DNA of 42,699 nt from UBA2336 sp964597075 (GTDB lineage Bacteria; Bacteroidota; Bacteroidia; Cytophagales; Cyclobacteriaceae): NCBI GenBank assembly GCA_964597075.1, contig CAZQXC010000008.1:1-42699 (forward strand), given 5' to 3'. Under the pieces are notes generated by a model that was not told the DNA's origin, ran no database searches, and was given only the letters and a program-made list of their open reading frames with translations. Of this stretch, positions 35,175 to 42,699 are shown one piece after another. The position numbers were made by a program, and so were the translations under genes. Positions within the stretch are counted from its first letter, which is position 1; each line of letters opens with the position of its first letter.

Positions 35175-38100
35175 ATGAACAGCTCGTTACAAAACAATAG
35201 AATAAGAAGACTCTGGTGGAGATTTACCATTTTCGGGTTGATTACGCCTGTAATTCTGTTTTCCATCCTTACGCTGGTACTCTTCCTGAAACAAGATGCT
35301 ATAGTTCAACAGTTGATAATTACTGTAAACGATGATTTCAGAGGTTCCCTTGAAATAGAAGATAGTCACATCTCTCCCTTTGCGAATTTCCCCTACATTT
35401 CCATTGATCTTGAGCACGTAAAGGTGTATGAAAATAAGTCAAAATCAACCGGAATTTTACTGGACGTGGCAGATGTTTATCTGGGGTTTGATTTATGGAC
35501 CCTGTTTCGTGGAACGCTGGAGATACGTTCGCTGAAACTATCCAATGGTTTTATTAAACTCATTCAATTCACAGATGGAAGCTTTAACATCGCCAATGCC
35601 TTGTCAAGCACAAAACAGATCGAAGATACTGGAGAAGAATTTCATATGGATATTAAAACCATTCAGTTGGTTAACATTGATGTGTTAAAGTTGAATGAAG
35701 AAAGTCAGGTATTGTTTGATTTTTTTATACACACCGGGAAATCTAAATTTAAAACCAGTGATAACCATATTATGGTCGCGGTAGAAAGCCGGTTTGATTT
35801 GACGGCTCTAAAGTCAGGCGATACAACTTTCATTAAGAAGAAACATTTTCAGGTAAGTACCGAGCTCGATTATGTTGAAGATCAGAAAATACTCACCATT
35901 AAGCCTTCCGAGGTTAAGCTTGAGAATGCATTATTTAAAATGTACGGACAGGTAGATTTTGATAATGATCTGTATGTTGATATTGCCATTGAAGGAGAAA
36001 AACCAAACTTCGATTTATTTCTTGCCTTGGCCCCTGTAGAAGTTACACCGGTATTTCAACGTTACGAGAATGCTGGCAAAATTTTTTTTAAGGCTTCCGT
36101 TAAAGGAAAGACCATTAATGGCAACAATCCTACTGTTTTGGCCGAGTTTGGGTGTGCAGAGGCTTTCTTTAGTAATAAGCTATCAAGCAAAAGACTCGAT
36201 GACCTGTTTTTCAAAGGCTATTTCACAACCGGTATATCCGGCAAACTATCAACCATGGAGTTTGGCTTGATGGATTTTAGTGCGCGACCGGAGGCAGGAA
36301 CATTCAGTGGCAATTTAGTAGTGAAGAATTTTGAGTCACCTGAAATTGATATGCAGATACGTTCAGATTTTGAACTTGATTTCCTTGCCGATTTTCTAAA
36401 TATAACTGATCTCCAGGACCTAACTGGCCATATAGCACTCACCATGAACTTTCACGACATCGTGGATTTGGCCAATCCGGAAAGAAGCATTGAAAAACTC
36501 AACGAGTCATACTTCACCGAATTGGAGGTAAAAAAACTTGGCTTCAGAACAACGGCTTTTCATTTACCCTTTAGGGATATTGATATCAAGGCATCTATGG
36601 ATGGGCACGAGGCTACCATTGATCACTTCCGCCTCAAAGTAGGTGATTCTGATCTAACTATCCAGGCAAGCATTAGCGATCTCCCTGCAATTTTGCACCA
36701 CACAGCCGATCCGGTAATCGCATCGCTAGTAATTAAGTCTTCGTTGCTGAACATTAATGAGCTTACCTCAGGCGATACAGTGAATCGAAAACCCGTGAAT
36801 GAGCAGATCAAAGACATGAGTATGAAATTCAAATTCAACAGTTCAGCACGTGCCTTTACAGAATCGCCAAATTTACCGGTAGGCGAATTTTTTATTGAGG
36901 ATTTCTATGTCAAGCTTACAAACTACCCACACACACTGCATGATTTTCATGCGGATGTTTTTGTAGATGACGAAAACTTTCGCATAATAGATTTCACAGG
37001 CATGATTGATGAAAGTGATTTCCACTTTAAAGGCAAGCTCAATCATTACGATTTATGGTTTATGCAACAACCCGTTGGGGATACGAAAGTAGAATTTAAG
37101 CTCACCTCAAACCTTTTACAATTGCAGGACTTATTCTCCTACGGAGGAGAGAATTATGTGCCTGAAGATTACAGGCACGAAGAGTTTAGAAATCTAACTA
37201 TTTATGGAAATGCCGAGCTGCATTTTAACAAAGGGCTAAAATCCTCTGATGTTTACATTGATCGACTGGAGGCGCAGATGAAAATACATCCCATGCGATT
37301 TGAGAAATTTAAAGGTAGAATTCATTATGAAGATGACCATCTGATGGTCGAAAACATGAACGGTAAGGTTGGCAAAAGCGAATTCACGGTGAACTTGAAT
37401 TATGATTTAGGTACGGACAATGGCATCGGAAAAAAAGATAATCATTTTTCACTTCAATCGCGCCACCTCGACTTTGACGAACTGTTCAATTACAATCCCC
37501 CACCCCCAGGCAAACAACTTACTCCCGAAGATCACGAAGCCGTGTTCAATATCTACGATCTTCCCTTTACGGATATGACCTTTGATTTTGACATCAAGCA
37601 TTTGAATTATCACCGGTACCTTATTGATGATTTTTATGCACGAGCCCGAACACAGGAAGATCACTTCATTTATATCGATACGCTGTCCCTGCGTGCAGCA
37701 GGTGGTGCGATAGGGATGAAGGGATATTTTAACGGCTCTGATAGAAACAAGATTTACCTAAGCCCGGATTTACGAATGGAAAACGTGGACCTTGACAAAT
37801 TGTTGTTCAAATTCGAAAACTTCGGACAGGATCATCTGGTTTCTGAAAATCTTCATGGCAAAATAAGCGGAACGTTAACCGGTAAAATACATGTTCATGC
37901 CGATATGGTTCCCATTATTGATGATTCGGAAATTAAACTAGATGTAGAAATTACTGAAGGAAGATTGGAACGCTATGCTGCATTAGATGCCCTGTCCGAT
38001 TACTTTAAAGATAAAAATCTAAGTCGCGTTTTATTTGATACGCTTCGCAATCAGTTGGATGTCAATATGGGTGTCCTTTCTATTCCAAAAATGACAATCA

Positions 38101-38363
38101 ATTCAACATTGGGCTTCATTGAAATATCCGGCAAGCAGGATATGAACATGAATATGGAATACTACCTGCGTATTCCCATAAAGATGGTAACGCAAGTAGG
38201 CATACAGAAGCTATTTGGAAAGAAGGATAACGAACCGGAGCAGGAGGATGAAATTCAATTCCGGGATGAATCGAAAAAGATAAGATTCGTTAATCTGAAA
38301 CTTACCGGTACACCGGAGAATTATAAAATTACACTGGGGAAGGATAAGTTACCTGCCCAGTAA
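35175..38363 (+). CDS. AsmA-like (AsmA/TamB-type) large protein
   Basis: 1062 residues from ATG 35175-35177 (a TTG one codon earlier is in frame). A single N-terminal membrane anchor (about 17-38, FTIFGLITPVILFSILTLVL) is followed by a very long, repetitive beta-rich region with the AsmA start pattern (LEIEDSHISPFANFPYISID, LEHVKVYENK, GTLEIRSLKLSNGFIKLIQF, TDGSFNIANAL). The C-terminus has the AsmA-C-like stretch IEISGKQDMNMNMEYYLRIP. AsmA and TamB-type proteins bridge the inner and outer membranes and are linked to lipid transport. The likely role is that of a periplasmic lipid-transfer bridge. A degenerate second copy of its 3' end lies at the right edge of the window. Confidence 0.85.
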   Translation: MNSSLQNNRIRRLWWRFTIFGLITPVILFSILTLVLFLKQDAIVQQLIITVNDDFRGSLEIEDSHISPFANFPYISIDLEHVKVYENKSKSTGILLDVADVYLGFDLWTLFRGTLEIRSLKLSNGFIKLIQFTDGSFNIANALSSTKQIEDTGEEFHMDIKTIQLVNIDVLKLNEESQVLFDFFIHTGKSKFKTSDNHIMVAVESRFDLTALKSGDTTFIKKKHFQVSTELDYVEDQKILTIKPSEVKLENALFKMYGQVDFDNDLYVDIAIEGEKPNFDLFLALAPVEVTPVFQRYENAGKIFFKASVKGKTINGNNPTVLAEFGCAEAFFSNKLSSKRLDDLFFKGYFTTGISGKLSTMEFGLMDFSARPEAGTFSGNLVVKNFESPEIDMQIRSDFELDFLADFLNITDLQDLTGHIALTMNFHDIVDLANPERSIEKLNESYFTELEVKKLGFRTTAFHLPFRDIDIKASMDGHEATIDHFRLKVGDSDLTIQASISDLPAILHHTADPVIASLVIKSSLLNINELTSGDTVNRKPVNEQIKDMSMKFKFNSSARAFTESPNLPVGEFFIEDFYVKLTNYPHTLHDFHADVFVDDENFRIIDFTGMIDESDFHFKGKLNHYDLWFMQQPVGDTKVEFKLTSNLLQLQDLFSYGGENYVPEDYRHEEFRNLTIYGNAELHFNKGLKSSDVYIDRLEAQMKIHPMRFEKFKGRIHYEDDHLMVENMNGKVGKSEFTVNLNYDLGTDNGIGKKDNHFSLQSRHLDFDELFNYNPPPPGKQLTPEDHEAVFNIYDLPFTDMTFDFDIKHLNYHRYLIDDFYARARTQEDHFIYIDTLSLRAAGGAIGMKGYFNGSDRNKIYLSPDLRMENVDLDKLLFKFENFGQDHLVSENLHGKISGTLTGKIHVHADMVPIIDDSEIKLDVEITEGRLERYAALDALSDYFKDKNLSRVLFDTLRNQLDVNMGVLSIPKMTINSTLGFIEISGKQDMNMNMEYYLRIPIKMVTQVGIQKLFGKKDNEPEQEDEIQFRDESKKIRFVNLKLTGTPENYKITLGKDKLPAQ

Positions 38364-38376
38364 GTACTAATTTATC

Positions 38377-38396
38377 GAACACTACTGTTCATTTTT
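38377..38396 (+). terminator. Weak hairpin after the AsmA-like gene
   Basis: GAACA (38377-38381) and TGTTC (38386-38390) with a 4-base loop, followed by ATTTTT (38391-38396). The stem is only 5 bp, so termination here is a possibility, not a firm call. Confidence 0.3.
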
Positions 38397-38510
38397 GCAC
38401 ATTTGAAATTCTACAGTGTTTCCATTAGCAATAATATCACATGTTTCGTTGCTGGCATATTTATTGGGCAAAGGTTATAATTTCCAGTTTACCACCAGCG
38501 TTAGCATTGC

Positions 38511-39576
38511 ATGCAGAAAGTCACTTCCTTTTTCCTGTTTGCCTCCGGGGCAGACCTGGATATATTAAAAGATTGCCCAACGGATCGTAACAAATATGTT
38601 GGCATTGGTGCCACTATATTTTTTACCGGACTTTTTGCAGCGTTTGCTGCAGCCTATGCCTTCTTCATGGTTTTTGATAACTACCTTATTTCTATAATCC
38701 TCGGCAGTACGTGGGGATTATTGATTTTTAATCTGGATAGGTACATTGTTTCCAGCATGCGGAAAGATGCGCGCGTTTGGCGCGAATTTGTTTCAGCTTC
38801 TCCCCGTCTGATACTTGCCATTGTTATCTCACTCGTTATTGCTAAACCCCTGGAATTAAAAATCTTTGAGAAAGAAATTGAACCAGAGTTGATCGTGATG
38901 GAGCAACAAGCCTATGCCAGGCAGGAGGCCGAAACCAAACTGCGCTTTGAAACTACCCTGTTTCAATTAAGACAGGATATCTCTCTATTGAAAAATGAAA
39001 TAACTGATAAGCAAGTACAGCGCGATGAATTGGTACGCATAGCACAGGAAGAAGCTGACGGAACAGGCGGAAGCAAGCGAAGAAATCTGGGCCCGATTTA
39101 TAAACTTAAAAAAGCCAATGCCGAGCACGCTGAACAGGAACTNNNNNNNNNNACAGGAACTGGCTGCTATCAGCACATTAAATCAACAAAAAATAACAAT
39201 TCTAGAAAATCAACTGACAACGCTGGATTCTGCGATGATGGCAGAAGTCAATACCTTAACCAGATCCAAACGCAATGGTCCTGCAGCACGACTGGAAGCC
39301 CTGAGTAGACTTACAGCACAAAGTTCAGCCATCTGGTGGGCGAATTTCTTTATAGTAGTGCTCTTTATCATTGTTGAGTCCACACCTATTCTGGTAAAGC
39401 TTATTTCGCGCAGCGGACCCTATGATTCCTTACTGAACATTACGGAGCATACGTTTCTTTGCAAAGAAGTGGAATCCATCGCGATTACTTCGTCAGCAAC
39501 AAAACAACGGACGGAAGCTACCGGACAGCAAGAGAAAACCTTTGTTGAGCGAAGGCTGGATGCTGAATTAACCTAA
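38511..39576 (+). CDS. DUF4407 membrane protein, broken by an assembly gap
   Basis: The frame is cut at 39143-39152 by ten N, and the two halves are in different frames as printed. The last nine bases before the N run (ACAGGAACT, 39134-39142) are repeated as the first nine after it (39153-39161). Merging them restores one frame reading AEHAEQELAAISTLNQQ, giving 348 residues. The protein has N-terminal membrane segments (GIGATIFFTGLFAAFAAAYA, SIILGSTWGLLIFNLDRYIV, LILAIVISLVIAKPLEL), a coiled coil of about 130 residues (FEKEIEPELIVMEQQAYARQ onward), and a membrane segment (WWANFFIVVLFIIVESTPIL). This is the DUF4407 layout, with the N-F-D-R-x-I signature. Function unknown. The true gene is probably intact. 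Confidence 0.85.
39143..39152. other. 10-N assembly gap
   Basis: Ten undetermined bases inside the DUF4407 gene. The flanks carry the same 9-mer ACAGGAACT, so the gap likely reflects two overlapping contig ends that were scaffolded rather than merged. Confidence 0.95.
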
Positions 39577-39726
39577 ATCATCCTCAGCAGTTTAGTACTT
39601 TTCACTTCTATCAAAAAAGCAATACCCCGTCTATTTTTTGCTCTGTATTCTTCCTTCCGAAACTAGTTGATCGGAATAAATTCTCTCCGTTAAAGTCCAT
39701 ATCTTACCCCCTAAAACGATTCGTTT

Positions 39727-40086
39727 ATGAGTGAAGCGAAATTTTATTTATATGATTTAAAAATAGAAGTCATTGAAGGTGACAAACCCTTTGTATGTTC
39801 CCACCGCAAGGGTGATGCCTTTGAAATACGGGGCGAGAACCTGTATTTCAATTCGGAACAACCCTTTTCCCTGTATGCGCTTGCGGCATTATTGCCTTTA
39901 ATCCCAGCCAAACAACGTCCATTAAACGAATTCGATTGGATGGCGACTGATCATATCATCGCCTGTCCGGATCCTCATTGCGGTGCGCGGTTTAAATTCA
40001 GTCGCATGGGCAAAAGGGAATTCACGCGATCTGCCACAACCATCGTTCCTTTGCCGGAGTATAACGACTGGAAAGAACGCGAATGA
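39727..40086 (+). CDS. TIGR04076 family protein
   Basis: 119 residues, soluble. The family pattern runs through the whole length: YDLKIEVIEGDKPFVCSHRK, GDAFEIRGENLYFNSEQPFS, LYALAALLPLIPAKQRPLNE, FDWMATDHIIACPDPHCGAR. Cysteines in FVCSH and CPDPHCG could bind a metal, but no role is established for this family as far as I know. TIGR04076 genes are often beside enzymes of the aldo/keto reductase and similar groups. The stop overlaps the next start as ATGA (40083-40086), so it is coupled to the reductase. Confidence 0.85.
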   Translation: MSEAKFYLYDLKIEVIEGDKPFVCSHRKGDAFEIRGENLYFNSEQPFSLYALAALLPLIPAKQRPLNEFDWMATDHIIACPDPHCGARFKFSRMGKREFTRSATTIVPLPEYNDWKERE

Positions 40087-41132
40087 GCATGGAGCGCATC
40101 GAACTGGAATCTGGGTTTTCCATATCCAGAATCATAAAAGGCGGGTGGCAATTATCCAAAGGACACAGCAACCTGTCGTTGGATCATGCCATTCGGGATA
40201 TGGAGGAATTTACAAAGCACGGGATAACCACATTTGATTGTGCAGATATCTATACCGGTGTAGAAGAACAAATCGGTGAATTTCTTAAAGTCTGGAAAAA
40301 GCAAAACGGTTCTACGTCCGGCATACAGGTACTCACCAAATTTGTTCCTGATGATGTCGTGCTGAACACCATCACGAAACGGTATGTAGAGAAAGTAATT
40401 GACCGTTCCTTATTGCGGTTAGGACTTGAACAACTGGACATGGTACAATTCAGTTGGTGGAATTATGCTGTTCCGAAATGGATCGAGACGGCATTATGGT
40501 TGAAGGAACTTCAACAAGCCGGTAAAATCCGCTTATTGGGTGGAACAAATTTCAACACTGCATCCATGCGTGCCATCCGGGAAGCCGGTGTACACTTTAA
40601 AACGATTCAGGTTCAATATTCTTTACTGGACTACCGGCCTGAAAAGGAACTGGTAACGTATTGTCGTGAAAGCAATACCTGGTTTTTGTGTTATGGCTCT
40701 GTAGCCGGTGGGTTTTTGAGTGAACGCTGGCTAAACCAGCCGGAGCCTGTGCCACCCTTCGAAAACAGATCACTGGTTAAATATCACCTGATGGTAAAAG
40801 AATTTGGTGGCTGGCATTTATTTCAACAACTTCTTAACGTCCTGAACACCATTGCCCGCAAACATCAGGTTAGTATTACAAACGTTGCCACACGGTATAT
40901 CCTAGAGCGCCCCCAGGTTGGTAGTCTGATTATCGGGGCCCGTGATGCCCATCACCTTACGGATAACCTGAAGGTGTTTTCCTTTCACTTGGATGATGAT
41001 AACTACAGTAAAATTCAATCCATTATCAGCCAGCGAAAAGGCCCTGCAGGCGATGTGTTTGATCTTGAGCGGATTAAAGATGGGCCGCATGGCAGCATTA
41101 TGCGGTATAACCTGAATCAACTTAGCCTTTAG
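40083..41132 (+). CDS. Aldo/keto reductase with an altered catalytic tetrad
   Basis: 349 residues, (beta/alpha)8 barrel of the AKR superfamily, NADPH- or NADH-dependent by family. Order: GFSISRIIKGGWQLSKGH, TTFDCADIYTGVEEQIGEFL with D52 and Y57, VLTKF with K86, RSLLRLGLEQLDMVQFSWWN, GKIRLLGGTNFNTASMRAIR, IQVQYSLLDYRPEKELVTYC, and the cofactor-end NVATRYILERPQVGSLIIGA. The catalytic His, normally in a D-L-x-Q-x-H-W-W type segment, is Ser here (FSWW, S124). The enzyme may thus have changed chemistry or lost activity. It overlaps the TIGR04076 gene by 4 bases and is followed after 12 bases by a transporter gene. Confidence 0.9.
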   Translation: MSMERIELESGFSISRIIKGGWQLSKGHSNLSLDHAIRDMEEFTKHGITTFDCADIYTGVEEQIGEFLKVWKKQNGSTSGIQVLTKFVPDDVVLNTITKRYVEKVIDRSLLRLGLEQLDMVQFSWWNYAVPKWIETALWLKELQQAGKIRLLGGTNFNTASMRAIREAGVHFKTIQVQYSLLDYRPEKELVTYCRESNTWFLCYGSVAGGFLSERWLNQPEPVPPFENRSLVKYHLMVKEFGGWHLFQQLLNVLNTIARKHQVSITNVATRYILERPQVGSLIIGARDAHHLTDNLKVFSFHLDDDNYSKIQSIISQRKGPAGDVFDLERIKDGPHGSIMRYNLNQLSL

Positions 41133-41144
41133 TCAGTTTCATCC

Positions 41145-42506
41145 ATGTCAGTACAAACAAAAAAGTGGTCTTCACAATATGTATTTCTGCTGGCTTCCAT
41201 TGGCAGCACAGTAGGACTTTCCAACATCTGGAAATTCACGTACCTGGCCGGTGAAAATGGCGGTGGTGCCTTTGTTCTGATTTACCTGGGTTCACTAATG
41301 GTTCTGGGAATCCCCATTTTGGCTGCAGAGATGATGATTGGAAAACGAGGGAGGCGCAGTACGGTGGGCACTTTTGCCGTATTGCAGCAACGGGACGGAC
41401 TCCATATGGGCTGGAAATATTTTGGATGGATCGCGATGGTCACGGTATTCCTCATCTTGAGTTTCTACAGCGTCATTGCCGGGTGGACATTAGATTATAC
41501 GATTACCTCACTCCGGGGTGGTTTAAGTATGCAGGATACTGCATCCATTTTGGAAAACTACCAGAACTTGTTAAGCGATCCGTTCCGGATGATGCTAGGC
41601 CAGGCCATCTTCATCGGACTTACTGTTTTCATTGTAGCAAGGGGTGTAAAAAAAGGACTTGAACAAAGTATCCGCTGGATGATGCCCACACTTTTTATTA
41701 TCCTGTTAGCCCTGGTACTCTACAGCATAGTAATTGGTGAATTTCAGAGAGCCGCAACCTTTTTATTTGCGCCTGATTTCTCCAAAGTAACACCACCAGT
41801 GGTCCTTGCCGCTTTTGGCCAAGCGTTTTTTTCACTGGGCATTGGTGTTGGCGTGATGCTAACCTATGGAGCATACATGCCAAAGGATTCTCCGGTATTG
41901 CAATCGGCCGCCATCATTGCCTTTTCTGATGGGTTGATTTCCATTCTTGCCGGACTGGCCATATTTCCAATCGTCTTTCAATATGAACTCTCCCCTGCTG
42001 AAGGTCCGGGATTGTTGTTTCTTACCTTACCGATAACCTTTGCGTCACTCCCCGGTGGCGGCTTTATTGGGTCATTTTTCTTTCTACTGCTCTTTTTTGC
42101 TGCCCTCACCTCTTCCATTTCTTTACTTGAGTCGATCATTTCTCACCTGGAAGAGATATGGAGAAGCAGTCGTGTACGCATTACGGTATTGTCTGGAATA
42201 TTGCTATTCCTGACCGGACTCGGCACGGTGTTTTCCTTTAACCACCTCGCGGATTTTGCACCGCTGAATTTTATTCCGCCATTAAAAGGGAAAACCATTT
42301 TCGGCTTGCTCGACTATTTTGGTTCCAACCTGCTGATGCCCATAGGCGGCATTTTGATGGCCATTGTGGGTGGATGGCTGCTCTCCCGCGATATTGTGCG
42401 TTCCGAAATGAATATGAACAGTACCCTGCTATTTAATGCCTGGCGGTTTACGTTACGGTTCCTTGCACCCCTGGCACTAGCGTTGTTATTCTTCTATAAT
42501 CTGTAA
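41145..42506 (+). CDS. Neurotransmitter:sodium symporter (NSS) family transporter
   Basis: 453 residues, inner membrane. The LeuT-fold signature is at the N-terminus: WSSQYVFLLASIGSTVGLSN then IWKFTYLAGENGGGAFVLIY, in place of the usual VGLGNxWRFP. About 11 hydrophobic segments follow (for example AAFGQAFFSLGIGVGVMLTY, FSDGLISILAGLAIFPIVFQ, SFFFLLLFFAALTSSISLLE), and the chain ends soon after the last one (LAPLALALLFFYNL). Bacterial members carry sodium-coupled amino acids or related amines. The gene is third in the TIGR04076-reductase-transporter unit, so it may supply the reductase's substrate. No substrate is known. Nothing downstream looks like an intact gene. Confidence 0.92.
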   Translation: MSVQTKKWSSQYVFLLASIGSTVGLSNIWKFTYLAGENGGGAFVLIYLGSLMVLGIPILAAEMMIGKRGRRSTVGTFAVLQQRDGLHMGWKYFGWIAMVTVFLILSFYSVIAGWTLDYTITSLRGGLSMQDTASILENYQNLLSDPFRMMLGQAIFIGLTVFIVARGVKKGLEQSIRWMMPTLFIILLALVLYSIVIGEFQRAATFLFAPDFSKVTPPVVLAAFGQAFFSLGIGVGVMLTYGAYMPKDSPVLQSAAIIAFSDGLISILAGLAIFPIVFQYELSPAEGPGLLFLTLPITFASLPGGGFIGSFFFLLLFFAALTSSISLLESIISHLEEIWRSSRVRITVLSGILLFLTGLGTVFSFNHLADFAPLNFIPPLKGKTIFGLLDYFGSNLLMPIGGILMAIVGGWLLSRDIVRSEMNMNSTLLFNAWRFTLRFLAPLALALLFFYNL

Positions 42507-42549
42507 GCAATAGCTAAATTTTGCGCTGCTTAACAAGGTAAAATTAAGC

Positions 42550-42660
42550 TTTGCTCTCTTCCTAACTTGACAATCAATTCAAGATCAGGCTTCATGAAAT
42601 CTCAAGCAAGCAGGATATGAGCATAAGTATAGAATACTACCTGCGTATATCATTTAAGAA
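42550..42660 (+). pseudogene. Degenerate copy of the AsmA-like gene's 3' end
   Basis: The region from about 42550 to 42652 aligns with 38080-38178 in the AsmA-like gene: both contain TGACAATCAATTCAA, then GGCTTCAT, GCAAGCAGGATATGA and AGAATACTACCTGCGTAT, with a one-base deletion and about 15 mismatches over 92 bases, roughly 80% or more identical. In one frame it reads SKQDMSISIEYYLRI, against SGKQDMNMNMEYYLRI in the intact protein. The deletion shifts the frame and the piece has no start. It is a relic of a duplicated copy, or the remains of a paralogue whose body lies elsewhere. Confidence 0.75.
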
Positions 42661-42699
42661 GGCAGGCCAGTGCTGCAGGCACATATGTGTGTAGCCTAC

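Overview
The window looks like chromosomal DNA from a member of the Bacteroidota, most likely an aerobic or microaerobic Cytophagales-type bacterium. The pointers are a SusC/RagA receptor followed by the first codons of its presumed SusD partner, a SusB-like GH97 glucosidase, secreted peptidases, a fasciclin protein, a DUF3575 outer-membrane protein, a TIGR04076 protein, and one TTTG / TAnnTTTG-like promoter. There is no phage, plasmid, CRISPR, tRNA or rRNA that I can see. One 10-N assembly gap lies at 39143-39152.

Layout. 1-4.6 kb: SusC (minus) and the first 13 codons of the next gene, with a divergent membrane protein that has an HTH-like N-terminus. 4.6-13 kb: iron-sulfur L-serine ammonia-lyase (plus), then a minus-strand pair of secreted M1 and Xaa-Pro peptidases and a large secreted BNR/sortilin propeller protein; a decayed YceI-like gene lies beside the propeller gene. 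13.5-19.6 kb: a small membrane protein, D-lactate dehydrogenase, a DUF4337-like membrane protein, an overlapping glgA-glgC pair for glycogen synthesis, and two small membrane proteins. 19.8-22.6 kb: a four-gene 2-oxoacid:ferredoxin oxidoreductase operon (ferredoxin-alpha-beta-gamma). 22.9-30.1 kb: a secreted phosphoesterase with a CBM9-like tail, a decayed DoxX-like fragment beside a dispersed palindromic repeat, a DUF3575 protein, GH97, topoisomerase IB and gluconokinase. 30.4-34.9 kb: a secreted protein with a DxDxDG loop and a basic tail, an outer-membrane barrel plus DUF2062 pair, a fasciclin protein and a 59-residue CsbD-like protein. 35.2-42.7 kb: an AsmA-like giant, a DUF4407 protein split by the assembly gap, a TIGR04076 / aldo-keto reductase / NSS transporter operon, and a degenerate copy of the AsmA-like gene's 3' end.

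How the genes fit together. Glucan handling recurs: SusC for possible oligosaccharide uptake, GH97 for cleavage of alpha-glucosides, GlgC/GlgA for storage and GntK for gluconate entry. Several secreted peptidases, serine ammonia-lyase, an amino-acid-type transporter and the 2-oxoacid oxidoreductase fit peptide and amino-acid catabolism. Most genes are ordinary housekeeping or scavenging functions, and I do not see a clear new defence or biosynthetic system. The most useful unexplained points are the divergent HTH-membrane-periplasmic protein beside SusC, the gene relics, the dispersed palindromes, a 22-bp perfect palindrome upstream of the oxidoreductase operon, and the AKR operon whose enzyme lacks the canonical catalytic His.
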